DNA of 64,000 nucleotides from Ciona intestinalis (GCF_000224145.3 NC_020169.2:292257-356256); one strand, 5' to 3'; shown: positions 38,286 to 50,515, counted from the stretch's first letter. Notes: generated from the sequence alone by a model not told the origin. Translations and numbers: made by a program.

Positions 38286-40590
38286 ATGGCTTTGGAAATT
38301 GTTGCGTGTGTTTTTAAGGTGTCTACAAAAATTTATGCTACCGTAGATGAAGTACAGGCGAACAAAAAGAGGTGTTTACGACTTAGTGAGCGAATACGAT
38401 GTCTGATTGCTCCGCTGGAAGAACTGGTGAAGCAGGTATATTTATCGCTGTCAAATGTTGTCAAAATATTTATAATGCATATAGTGTTTACTTAATCCAA
38501 GTTTAATGATGCAGGAAAAATGGAATACTGTTAGCATCTAAATATCCTATTTCCTAGCACCTAAATATCATATGGTGCTTTAACAAATAACAATGCTATT
38601 TTAGAGTCATAAAGCTACGGTTATTTATAATTCTGTAAACATTTTTTATTTACTACCAAATGGGAATAAAAAGATAAACGAAACACACGTTCCGTCTTAC
38701 CCCACAGTATTATACATGACTTTTAATGCAACAAATATCGCGAAACTCTCGTTTTAGACTGAGGGGGGTGGAGCCGTTTACAAAGAAGCTTTGATCGATT
38801 TGGTGCGGACACTTGAAGAAGCTCGGCAATTTTTGAAAACATTTATAAAAGGAAAATCTGTACTCCGTCGTGTACAAGACGTGTGTTATGCAAAACGAGT
38901 AAAAGTTAGTATTTTGTATTTTATTTACAACTTTAAATTTTGTTTTGGACACTATTTTACTACTTATAGGCTACTGTGTTATAACGACCACGGTTCTACC
39001 AATAATTCCCACGTTTTTTGATATAGTTGGATCTATGGTTACATTTGATATATGGTTACATTTGCAGGAAAAGTTCGAATTTTTAAATGATCGTTTAAAT
39101 AGTTTGGTCCCAGCACTAACTTTTGGACTGCAAGTGGAAAGCAGGCGATGTGTCCAGCAAACATTTTCAGCTGAAGTTCGAATGACCGAAGATACTAAAG
39201 ATGAATCAAATGACATGAAAGACATACAACATATGCTTAATTCACTAGGTACTTGAATATCTTTCTAAAAAAGACAATGATTTATTTTAGATGTTATTTT
39301 GTTACAGGAATGCCTTCTTTTCAGTACATCCGTTCGTTTGAATTAAGAGAAAGAAAACTTCTGAAAGAATCGCTGTTATACAACTTTTACACAGCGCAGT
39401 ATAGACTGGCACCTGTGGTTTTGAAAAAGCCAAGGTTTGAGATCACCGCTGTCAGGTATATATTTGTAGAATTTAAACGTTTGCAAATATAATATTCTTA
39501 CACATATAACTTAAATAAGGTTTAGAAGATATTATTTAACAATCTTCACAGGCGAGAGCACTTTTTCATTGACGCAAAAAACATGCTGCAGTTCAACTCA
39601 GAAAATGTCGTTCGCGTGTTTGGTGTGTGTGTCGATTCAAGTCAATCCTACATGATTGTGACCGAACTAATGTCGCGTGGAAGTTTGAGACAAGTACGTT
39701 GTATATATTATCTGTATAACTTCATTTACATATATGAGATAAACAGGTTCTAGAGTCTAAAGTTTATATTTCCGATGAACTGCGTTTAAGAATGTGTCTT
39801 GAATCTGCACGAGGTTTATACTTCGTGCATTGCTGTGAAGTTCTTCATCGAAACCTGACTTCCCACAAATATCTGGTCAACGAAGAATTCCACGTAAAGG
39901 TAACTACATATTCTCAAAACCCTATATCTTCTTACCCATTCCTCAACCACCCACGAAACCCTTTACCGTTACTCCCTAAAATCGTTTTTGTTGTCAGTCA
40001 TCTTGTGACGTAATTAGGTCCTGATGTTGTGGTGTAAGTCGAGTAATTGGTTAATAAAACAAACTTGTTGCAGATTTTATTTGACGTTACACTAATTATA
40101 GATATCTGGATTTGAGTTTTCGTCAACTGAATCATTTGGTCAGTTAAACACGGAGGTGAAGCAGTCATGTTGTCAACCGCCCGAGCTAAATGAAGGTGGA
40201 AAATATACAGAACGATCCGACATCTACAGGTTTGTCACACCAGTCTATATAGAATTCTCCAACTATACTAAATCTGGGTTAAATTAAACAGACCTATCGT
40301 TACAGTTATGGATTAATTCTTTGTGAAATACTTTCAAACGCCAATAAAAGTAAAAATAACGGAACCCAAGAAAACGCGTTGGACTGTAATGAACAGCGAC
40401 ACCTTCCGGAAAATTTAAATGGACCAGAACCTGTAATGCAACTCGCCAGAGATATGTTGAATAAAGATCAAGACCTACGACCCACCATGGAAGGTATAAT
40501 TTTACATTATGATTAATCTTGTACCAGGCGATATTTTGCAATGATTTCTGCTATTTAGAAACTGTACGATTGCTGACATCATCACATTAA
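38286..40590 (+). CDS. MLKL-like protein: N-terminal four-helix-bundle region plus pseudokinase
   Basis: Nine exons close in frame: 38286-38435, 38758-38904, 39068-39248, 39308-39455, 39552-39693, 39747-39899, 40102-40229, 40306-40493 and 40559-40590, giving 422 residues (human MLKL has 471). Residues about 1-130 resemble the MLKL N-terminal bundle (ANKKRCLRLSERI, LIAPLEEL, TLEEARQFL, LTFGLQVE). The kinase-like half keeps the lysine of VAIK (VVLK199), FGVCVD, ARGL, PPE333-335 and SDIYSYG. It lacks catalytic residues: no Gly-rich loop, HRN (290-292) for HRD, and GFE (310-312) for DFG, the same substitution as vertebrate MLKL. In vertebrates MLKL is the membrane-disrupting effector of necroptosis, activated by RIPK3 phosphorylation of its activation loop; here that loop has SSTES (314-318). 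Function is inference. A MITE sits in intron 1. No RHIM protein is in the window. Other TKL pseudokinases are possible, but the two-domain layout argues for MLKL. Confidence 0.85.
38515..38715. mobile_element. MITE in intron 1 of the MLKL-like gene
   Basis: Core TTTATTTACTACCAAATGGG and right end GTTCCGTCTTACCCCACAGT. It fills most of the 322-bp intron. Confidence 0.75.
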
Positions 40591-41837
40591 GAAATCAAAA
40601 ACAACTAGACATTCTGAAGCATACAGGACAATGCATCAAACTTCATGAATTACGTTTTCACTGTGCTCTTATTGTAAATTAAAAAAAATATTTTCGTTTT
40701 ATAACAGCAGTACTGAGCGTACGCATTTAAAAGTTTAAAACAAATGATGTAACTATATACATAGTGTATGGATTTTATTATAATATTTCAAACCCATCTC
40801 TGTTTAAACGTCACACCGAACCATAAACATGGTAAAATCCGTTTTCAGATGAAAACATTGTTGTGATGTAAATTTACGCTGAACAGACATGTTGTCACCA
40901 CACCATTCGCCGTGCATACAGAAACGAACCAACACTTCCGAGTTTTTCTCACTCGCATTCCACTTATTTTACTGTGTTTATCGTATATAAAAACGATTCC
41001 GCATTTGCTTTGTTATTTTTCACTTCGACTTATCTGTGACCAGAGTAGTAGAGGCCATAAAATGCTGTAGCACAGCTCAGGTATTTTAGTGCATAATCAC
41101 TTTATGTTCGTGTTGTGGAGAACGACAATAGCGCAACTTGCTAGGTCTGTCTACACAGCAAGCTCACATTGCTGATACGACCTGCGTGCGAGTATTTATT
41201 GGTCAGTTATGTACCAGTTTTAAACATAAATGCTAAAATAGTGCGAAAACAGGCACAAAAGATCGACACTGACATTTCAGATTACATAACACAGGCAGCA
41301 GCATATTTAGTTTTTACTTTTTATTTTGTCACGTGAAGAGGCGTTTAATTACCTTTCGTGCTGGCCGAGTACGTATAAAAGAACGGCCTTCTATATACTC
41401 TCCAGGCACTCAGTGGCTATATGTACTTCTTTATCGCCCGCAAGTTACCTTACTTACACCTACGATCACTGTAACAATGATAGCAAACCTCATACCTGAT
41501 AATGTGCTGTTGTGTGTAGTAGACTCTTTTTCTATTCGCAAAAACATACATACACAGTAACCTACACACTCTCCTTCATCAGAGTCATAGAAAGACCTGT
41601 TTCTACGACTTTTACTTTCATCTGTGTGATGTTTGTTCGAAGATTTCGCTGTTGACCACAGCAGGAGTAAAGTTATGTAATTAGTTTACAAGCAAAGGTT
41701 TACGTTGCAACATGAGTATTAATGTAATGCACTTGTTTCTAAATCCTACATAAGTGTGCACTCGAAACTGTTTATTATAAACTTTGGTGGAATTTCTTTT
41801 TTGGGGTTTTATTTTTCCATCATGCTTCAATCTTTGG
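40591..41837. other. Intergenic, nothing recognised
   Basis: Downstream of the MLKL-like gene. No canonical AATAAA was seen in the first several hundred bases, so its 3' end is undefined. The frame at 41333-41560 has no recognisable domain. Confidence 0.5.
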
Positions 41838-42475
41838 ATCAATCTTCTTTAAGCCGACTTCCCCCATTGTACGGGTTGTGTCCTTACACACACTTTTCTT
41901 CCAATTAGAACTTTAATATATATGTTAAATTAATATATGTGTGTTTAAAGTCCAGCGCCGTGGAATAGTGATTAGCGCGCCTGCTTGTAACCCAGAGGTA
42001 ATGGGTTCAAGGCTCGACGCTGCTACCATTGTTGGCGTATGTGTCCTTGGGCAAGACACTTAACGGCAATTGCTCCAACCCAGCGGTCACTAATGGGTTG
42101 TCTAAATTATTAGCCATATACATAAAAAAATTCAAAAAATAATCACCTACAAAGTAACATACATGGTAACTCGTAAGCTGGCACGAGGTGTTAAACCCGT
42201 GTTATAACGACTGTCGTTTTCCGGCCACGCGAGGATAAAGTAAGTTACATTCATTCATTCAATGAAATGTTATTTTCTCATTGTATTTTCTGTAGAATGT
42301 AACGGTCACGCCTTTTATCCAAAACAATATTTCTTTCTTTTTTATCACTAAGCATGTTTTAACAACTGTTGTTTTGTCGTTACTACTCGTCTTTTCGCTT
42401 TTTTAACTCTCCTGTTCTTCGTTATCGTGACCAAAGAGACAAAATAAATTTCATTCATTCATTCATTCAACAGTT
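41838..42475. repeat. Dispersed repeat ending in ATTC units (copy B), split by a SINE
   Basis: The same repeat as at 28128-28410, interrupted between about 41948 and 42270 by a SINE. It ends in a run of ATTC units. The nesting gives a relative age: the SINE is younger. Confidence 0.75.
41950..42270 (+). mobile_element. Best-preserved tRNA-derived SINE copy
   Basis: Starts AGCGCCGTGGAATAGTGATT (A-box-like) with AATGGGTTCAAGGCTCG (B-box-like). It continues through CCTTGGGCAAGACACTTAAC and ends in GGATAAAGTAAGTTACATTC plus repeated ATTC. About 310 bp. Composite SINEs have been described in Ciona; assignment to a named family needs a database. Confidence 0.8.
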
Positions 42476-42607
42476 ATTTTTCACGCGATGAAAACAAAAC
42501 ATTTGCGAAAAATGTGTTTTTGTTGAACTCTTTCAACTCTTTTCAACTCCCAAAATAAAAAATAAACGTAACGCTCTCTGGCGGTTGAGTTTGTGTGTCT
42601 ATTGATA

Positions 42608-43410
42608 AATAACAAGAGATCACAGGTCTAATGCGTGAGCACGTTTAAAACTAATTAGCATAGTATTAATTAACCCTTTCACTATAACGGTCGACTGCGC
42701 TCGATTAAAAACAAACCCGAAGCAAAGAGATTAAAACCAATGGTTTTAATCTCTTTGCCCGAAGTAACGAACAAAGCAGTTTTCAGTTGCCATTGGTGAC
42801 TGTGGAGCAGTAGGTAGAATGCATTTTTCACATGTATTATAAAGACTTATTATTATTATTATGATGTATGAGGATTGAGTGATTGGTAAAGAATATGTGT
42901 GATTGGTAAAGAATATAACACCCGTACCATTGTATTTAATTAGCTAACCTTGTCGTTTTCTAAAACCCCTGTTTTCTTGAATTTGGACAAACCGTAGTCA
43001 CGCAGTAATTAAGTAATGTTAGAAGTTAATATTATTCATATAATGTTCAATTAAAAATAATGTTTTAATTACGATTAATGATAATACGGTATAAGAGTTG
43101 TGCATTTAATGCGTCCCACTTAAATGCTAATAGTTTGATTCAGTCGTGAATCGTTGTGTGGATTTCTTATCTCACCAACACGTGTCTGCGTGCCGTCCCA
43201 GACAGTGTTTCCGCTATGTAAAGTAATCGTTAATTAATCTAAAAATTATAAATATATATTATGATTTGATTTCAATCAAGAGAATAAGGAAAAATGCTAG
43301 AATTAAGAATTGAGATAAGTGCGGAAAAAAAGTCACGAAAAAACAACAACAAGAACAACTGTTCGACGAAAAAGGATCTATATGACCACTAACGTGCTCA
43401 ATAGCGTGCT
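42608..43410 (+). repeat. HACD3 5' flank, second copy of the duplicated block
   Basis: The partner of 35058-36040. It ends about 50 bp before the HACD3 ATG (43463) and probably includes the HACD3 promoter or 5' UTR. It lacks the MITE and carries a 35-nt palindromic insert at 42723-42757. Confidence 0.85.
42722..42758. repeat. Near-perfect hairpin insert
   Basis: Arms 42722-42739 and 42741-42758 are exact reverse complements around a single A. The insert (42723-42757) is flanked by a direct duplication, CCCGAAG (42716-42722 and 42758-42764). The related sequence at 35350 has neither insert nor duplication. Confidence 0.9.
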
Positions 43411-43462
43411 CAATAAATCATGGTATCTATGATTAAATACTGTTGATGCTTAAACTGCAAGC

Positions 43463-46400
43463 ATGAGTGGCGATAATGCAACAACGGATATGGACACTTT
43501 TTACCCAAATGTCCTGTGGGCACAGCGAAAAGAAACTATCAGCTTGAAAGTTGAAATTGGTAAAGCAGATGTAAGTTTTCGTTAACCTGGGTGATTGTGA
43601 TCCTGTGCTAGTGAAGTGATCGGGTGCTAGTGAAGAATCCCCCCCCCCTTATTTGCTAACCCCTAAACATCAACCCATATAACCACCAACCTGTAACACT
43701 TCCCACCAGCCTATTCTGCAATGTACCTGAGGATTCTTCACTATAAGTGCCTGCCTATGTACTGTAGTACTGAAGCTTATATATCTCATTTTTAGGCTCC
43801 AAATATTAAACTAAGTGAGACATCATTAGACTTTGAAGGTAAGTATTTTGTTTTTGTGTTTAACACAATATTATTTTTTGTTTTGATCGTAATTCATAGA
43901 TATTTGATTCATAAACACATCACCGCGGTGGCACAGTTATGACTTATGAGCCTCTGTCTGTCCCCATGGCTTAATAGTTGGTGGGTCTGCCTTTAACCGA
44001 GAGGTTATGGAATCACGGCTTATTGCTCCTACTATTGATTGTGGGTATATATGTTCTTAGCAAAAAAAAAACTTAACAACAATTGCTCCAACTCAATGGT
44101 TTCTTATGGGTTGTTTAAATTGTCAGTTATACATAGAAAATTGCCCCCACCTACCAAAAAAATTATGTGCATGAGATGTGTGAAACAAAACACCCATTTT
44201 ATAAGGGATTTTATTGCCACACCACACCGGTATAAATAAGTTACATTCAATTACTCATCATTTACCAAATGATATCCCAACAGTTCAAAGTCAGTAAGAA
44301 TCTTAAATTAGCATGTTAAAAATAAGGGGTTAGAAGCTATAGATTTATTGGTATAATTTCATAATTTGAACTTTAAAAGTTTGAACTACTTTTTTTTAGC
44401 TCAAGGAACTGGTGCAACTGGAGAGAAATATTATAAATTTCACTTGGATTTCTTTTTACCCATCGACCCTGAGGTTTGTACAAAATGTCTCACTCAGTTT
44501 AAAATTTGTAAGCACTGTCATTAAATTGTTATTCAAATTGGCAGTGTTTTTGTATGTATTTATTTCAGAAAATTGTGTCCACTCAGGTTAATATACAGTT
44601 GACATACCAGTTGGTAGGCGCAATTGATAAATATTATAAATACAAGCATCTTTTTTGAAGGACATCAGAAATCAGGTTTTATAATTAGCGTGCAAAGAAT
44701 CCTACTTGAGCTGAAGCTACAATACCATGTTTTTCCAAGCTGCACATAATCAAGTAGCATTGTTACATCACTTATACAAATATGACAAGCCATTTTGAAT
44801 AGAAAAAAATGGGTAGATCTAGCTCAAGAAGTACTATCTGCGCACCTATTATAAAATTTGACTTCAGTTGTCTTTTAATTTCTAGGGCTGTGTGTATAAA
44901 ATCAGTCCTCATTCAGTGGAAATACAAATTACAAAAGCTGGTGTTGGGAAGTGGTGGCCTCGTCTTGTTCCTGTAGATCAAAAGAAACCTCATTTTTTAA
45001 AATTAAATTTTGATAAATGGTCAACTGAATCCGATGAAGAAGAACAGGTACTTAAATGTTTATTAGTTGAATATGTAACAACAGCACAAATCAATATATA
45101 TTATAATATTCATGTATATATATACTAACACAGTCTGTAAAATTTAAACAAAGAGCAATTTTCGTTGTATGACAAGTGGCAATAAATTCAGGTACAAAGG
45201 AAAATTCCAACATACTTTAGTGAACACACATACTTTTGGTTACTTATGTTACATCTTTTTATGTTATGTTTTATACTTAATATTTTATGTACATATATAT
45301 ATATATATTTGATTTCAGAAAGCAGCAGTTCGGGCAAACACTGTTAATAATGAAGTTAAAGATAGTTCGAACCATAAGAAAACAGCTGGAAATGTTTACC
45401 TACTTACTTATAATGGAATTCAGTTCATGTTTTTTTCATTGATTCTTTTCACCTGTTTAACTGGACGATTAAGATCAGGTTCAGGTAAAAGCTGATTCAC
45501 TTCATTATTTCCATATCTAGTAGTTGGGCTGAACTCATAACTTGTGTAGCAAACTTTTTGTGTCCTTGGTTAAAACAATTCTAAGTAGTATGCCAATATG
45601 TTTTACCTGGTAACACATGCTCACATTGGCTGCAGAATTAGTGCTTTAAACTTGATGTCTTAAATATAAATTATGATATTTAATTTGACTGTTTTTGACT
45701 GAGACGTTTACTGTTCTGATCAAAATATAAATATACAGTGAAACATTTTGAGAAGTATATATTTATTTCAGAGGTATGTGCTACAACTTATGATACAATT
45801 GGATGGCTGGTTATTTTTTCCGTCATACTTTCGTATGTTGAGGCTGTGCATCCATTGCTAGGTTTAGTTAAGTCTTCTTGGATTCAACCCTTTATACAGG
45901 TTTGTACCAACTTGTGTGTTCTGGTCGACTAACAATGAAGTAGAATTTGTAAGAATTTAATTTTGGCGTACAAACACTGGATTAAAACAACCATGATTAA
46001 TAAAAATAACTTTAATATTAGAAACTTTATCTATTTTATTTGTATAACGCAGATTTTTTGTAACTGTTAGATATTTTTTACATTTAAGAAAGACCGTGGG
46101 GAACCCCTTGCAAAGCCACTACAAACCCATGTCTGAGAAACCCTACTATATTCATAGTGATGGCAATTTTCACAGGTTTCAGGTCGATGTTTTGCACTTC
46201 TATGTTTATGGTTAGCTGAACCAACAGCTAAAGATGGTTGTTCTGTGTCTAATCTATTCATAGCATGGAGTCTTGCAGAAGTTATTCGGTATGTTGGTAA
46301 GGTTAATTGTGTTTGTGCACTTATTTATTAAGTGTATTATAGTTTCAGTTACAGACATCAAAACGTTGGTACGTGCATTAAACCTGCAAATAAGCTAACA

Positions 46401-48204
46401 ATGGCTTGGGTGTTTTTAAAATTAGGCTTAATATGCATTATTTATATGTATATATGCTATTTTGAAAATAAAAATATAGCACAATTTTAAAATGTATATA
46501 TCCATGACAAAAAGAATGAATGATTAGAAAAGCTTAACACGATCACATGCAATCATTTCACTGCCTATATACACACAAAGGATTTTTTAAACATTTGGAG
46601 GCATTACTCATCACTGAGTGATAACTAAAACCTCTACACAGGTGTAGTAATAGCTCATTGAACAATTTGACTCTCTTATACCCTTGTTGTCACCCTTTGT
46701 TATTTCCACAAAAGTAGACATGCATGTTCTCTTTAGTTTAAGAGCATACCCTGCACTTTTACTAATATACTTTATGATCATCCAGGTATCCAACATACAC
46801 TGCACAAATACTTGGCATTGAATTTAAAGCATTATCATGGTTGAGGTATCATGCATGGATTATTCTTTATCCCTTTGGTGGTTATAGTGAATGTAAGTTG
46901 ATTAGTTTATTGCACTTATGACTCTCTCATGTTTGTGTGTACTTTGTGTTATTGATACTAATAGTCACTGAATAAATAAATGAATAAATGTAACTTGTAT
47001 ACTTGCATGCCTGGAAAACAACAGTTGTCATAAGTTAACATGGCCACATGTTTTTTCTCTTTCCTACACCTTGTGCCAGAGAGTTACCACATATGTAACT
47101 TAGCGGGTAATTGTTTTTTTATATTATATGGCTGATAATTTAAACAATCCATTAGTGAAGACTGGGTTGAAGTAGTTGCTGTTCAGTGTTTTGCCCAAGG
47201 ACACATACACCTACAATGGTAGCAGCAACAAGCATTGAACCAATAACCTCGTAGAGGGAGGCAATCTAACCAACTGTGCTACTGCGCCTGCACATAAACT
47301 GTGATATGTTCCTAATGCGGGCCCTGATCCAGCAGTTATATTTTGCAGTATAGTTCTTGTTGCATCATAACAGATTATACCAAGCGCCACTTATAAACAA
47401 ACAATTGTCACAAGCTAACAAGTAACAACTGATGATGTAACAAAGAGACTCTCATTTATATTTTCAATTTTGCCAAGTTAATAACTCAACCTCACTATAC
47501 TGGTATTTTATATGTACTGTATTTCTTTTGTGTATGCAGTAACACTGGTACAATTATAGCTACAGTTTAGCAATTCATGTTTTATATTAACTTTTCAATG
47601 TTTTATTCCAGTTGAAGTTATATCTGCTGCTGCAAATTATTTGGATGAGAAGAATATATACAAGTTGACACTTCCCAATATGTTCAACTTTAGTTTCAAA
47701 CTGTCTTCATTCATGCGATTATACACTGCAGTACTTGTAATAGGTATTCATTGTGTTTTTTATTTCAAGCGACCATCGTACAGTATAAGAAGTTCAAAAA
47801 ACAGTAGCTTACAAAGTTGCATACTTGTTATTTGAGGCAAGCATAACTTAAATGAAGCCTGCCCCACATAGTGCCCAATTGGCTACCCATGTTGTAGCAC
47901 TAAATTGCCCAAGTGTCACCCATGCTGGTAATGAATTAATGATAATATTTATAAAGATCGTACCCTGGGTGCTGCTCTGCGGTCAGATAGCTGGATTCAC
48001 ATAAATCCTTAAATAAAATATATTGGCTAATAAAAATTCTATTTTTTTTGTTTAACTGAGAGATTAATCTTATCCGAATTAAAAATTTCTGTGTTGAATA
48101 ATAAACAAAATATTTTTGTTGCAGGTGTTCTTGTATTAATGCGACATATGTGGAAAATGCGACAGCGAAAATTTGGAAAACGAATGAAATATAAACCAGC
48201 ATGA
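43463..48204 (+). CDS. HACD3: Very-long-chain (3R)-3-hydroxyacyl-CoA dehydratase 3 (HACD3/PTPLAD1)
   Basis: Removes water from 3-hydroxyacyl-CoA, the third step of each very-long-chain fatty acid elongation cycle, in the ER membrane. Ten exons close in frame: 43463-43570, 43796-43838, 44400-44473, 44886-45047, 45319-45484, 45772-45899, 46176-46288, 46786-46892, 47612-47743 and 48125-48204, giving 370 residues (human 362). Residues about 10-110 form the p23/CS domain that marks HACD3 among the HACDs (VLWAQRKETISLKVEI, VGKWWPRL). From about 160 on come the membrane segments of the PTPLA fold (YNGIQFMFFSLILF, YDTIGWLVIF, VSNLFIAWSLAEVIRY). LRYHAWIILYPFGGYSE carries the catalytic Tyr293 and Glu300 with the seven-residue spacing known from yeast Phs1. 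The C terminus is basic (KFGKRMKYKPA), as for an ER protein. Its 5' flank is repeated upstream of the MLKL-like gene. Confidence 0.95.
43925..44255 (+). mobile_element. SINE in HACD3 intron 2
   Basis: Matches the SINE in GTTATGGAATCACGG, GCTCCAACTCAATGG, TGGGTTGTTTAAATTGTCAG, and the tail GGTATAAATAAGTTACATTC. The head looks rearranged or doubled. Confidence 0.65.
47060..47290 (-). mobile_element. SINE, minus strand, in HACD3 intron 8
   Basis: Reads on the minus strand with CAATGGTAGCAGCAACAAGC and TTGCCCAAGGACACATAC, the complement of the SINE core. Confidence 0.7.
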
Positions 48205-48806
48205 TTTGGATTGTACAAATCTAGACCAGGGTTTTTTAAACTGTTTAGAATCATTGTTTAGTTCTTTACAAATTTGTTTAAAAGTTATTGTTTTCATAAA
48301 ATATTGTGGCATATATGAACTACTTTCAAGGCAGTGCTGCAAAACACAGTTTGGGAAATCCTGGTCTGTCATTTTTTTTATGATTTCCAATGTTTTATCA
48401 TAATTGGTGAGAGATTTCTCAACAACAATGGTTTTATGCAGTAATTTATGCGATTCCATTTCTTTCATAACAGCTTGTTGTGTTTATGACGTCACGTTGG
48501 TCACGTGTGATGTCAACTGTGTGTCGATATTCCATGCTCGAGTGATTTTGAGTTGAATTGATAATTTTCTTTAAAAACTTTTGTCCATCTTTAACTGAAA
48601 ATTTATGCAATCGGTTTGTAACAAACGTAAACTGCTGCGATTTCTTTAATTAATATAAATGTATAATATAAATGTACCACTGTTGATGTTGAGAGTTGTG
48701 TAGTCCGTCTGTCTGCTGTTACTTTGGTCAAAAGATTTGATGCATTTGGTAATGTTGCATTCAGTTACCAAATACTGTTGAGCTGAAAATAGACGCATTT
48801 ATTTTG

Positions 48807-48812
48807 AATAAA
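48807..48812 (+). terminator. Possible polyadenylation signal of HACD3
   Basis: AATAAA about 600 nt after the stop at 48204. I saw no earlier canonical signal. Confidence 0.5.
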
Positions 48813-50515
48813 TGTCTGTGTTTTACTCAGTTTCGCTTGGAGAGACTGTTTCAAACGTATATACCATACCCCTCAAGTACGTTTACGAGTTACTTAAATG
48901 CAAATGGATTTACGTTAACCAACATTATAATACTACAGTCCGTATGATAACGTGGATTTAACCTCTGTGATTTTAACCGCTTTTGTGGCACATCCTAACT
49001 TTAATTTTTAAAGAAGTTTTAACGGCTCAATTTCTAAAACTAGAGAAGATTTAGTTTTTACAATGCAAGGATTTGTGAAAACTATTTTTAAGAATCACTA
49101 ATTTAACAAACTAACTGACCGTTCGGGTTGTGTTCGTTTACTAAATCTTTCCAAATCAACCAATCAGTCATATTTGAACTTTGATGTACAAGGATAGTTG
49201 CGTGAATATTGTGGTAGATGTTTGGTAATGGGTGAGATGCAAACGTTGGCTGGATGACCCAAAACCTTATCTACATTAAAAAACATGTAAATAATATCTC
49301 TCTATAAGTTATTTTAAAATTATTTTTATTATTATTTATATAATTACAATACAGATTTGTTTATCCCTTCGATCACGTGTGTCTTTTATAAACAAAGCGA
49401 CATGTATTAACTGCACTATATATTGTGCAATGTATAGTATATAGGGTGGGACATGTCTTCATTTTATTTTCCCGTCCCATTGTAAAAACAAAAAAATATT
49501 CGCACAATTATATAACCGTATAGCCTCTTGACGTCTAAATGAGCATTGTTAATTTTTCTAAACACGATCAGGAAATATGGGATTTAGGTACTAACGGTAT
49601 CCCATCTTACCCCACAGTACCATAGTTATTCTATTACACGGTATGATTAAAAAGAGTGCACTTAAGTATTTGCTGTTAAAAATATATCAGTAAAAGTGCA
49701 TTTACAATAAATAGTATACTTATGTGTTAATTCTTTACCATTATGCGCCTCCCATTCGTACTGTAACGGATGGAAAATTCTTCTTTTTCTTTTAATACTG
49801 TAACTATCGGCTTTGATGATTGGGTTAACCAGTTAACGAATGGTGAAATAACGTTTGTGTTCACGCACATGCATAATATGGTATAACATTCTAACCGTGG
49901 CTTTACAAACGGCATACTTTTATGTATATCTTGTTTCGCAAGCAATATGTTACAAAAACCTTGGGAAACCACTGTCTATGTCCAGTTATCATTCTTACTG
50001 CTTCTGTAATCGGTGAAAGACGATTCGTGTGTCTGCAGATTATCAACTTTGTCATTGACATGTAGGGGCCTGTCGTTGTAGAAGCCACAACATTTCTAAA
50101 TTTTCACAGCAAACTATTTCCCGACTGCTATACTGTGAAGAAAGAATGACAACGAAAGAACTAGACGAATGAGAACACGAATGTGATACCGATACGAAGT
50201 GTACGAACAAGTAAATATATATAACATCTGTAACCGAGAGTACAGATCCGTGTGATTTCTTGTCAGCAAAAATACCGTAGACTAGGAAACGGAAACTCTT
50301 AGGTAATCCAGACTATAGCAGGTATAGCTTTAGACACATTCGTGCCCAAACGAAGTCAACTTAAGTCCATCTGCAATTAACCACAAACTAAATACCAACA
50401 CGGGTGTCTAAACCATCGACGTGATAAAAAGAACGGCAATCATAATCAACCAAAGCAAAACACTCAAGCAAAGACGAAACGTCATGGGATGAGAATCTTT
50501 TTTTGCTCCATATAT
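48813..50515. other. Intergenic beyond HACD3
   Basis: Apart from the MITE at 49437-49615 I see only short frames (for example 49727-49972 and 49903-50088, minus) with no family marks. Confidence 0.5.
49437..49615. mobile_element. MITE downstream of HACD3
   Basis: Left end TATAGGGTGGGACATG, right end GGTATCCCATCTTACCCCAC, with AAACACGATCAGGAAATATG in the core. About 180 bp. Confidence 0.8.

Noticed and set aside
38286..40590. An ordinary active TKL protein kinase
   Set aside because: Gly loop, HRD Asp and DFG Asp are all missing, and the N-terminal region fits MLKL.
35058..43410. The direct repeats as LTRs of a retrotransposon containing the MLKL-like gene
   Set aside because: No LTR ends, primer-binding site or pol frames; the interior is an intron-bearing host gene.
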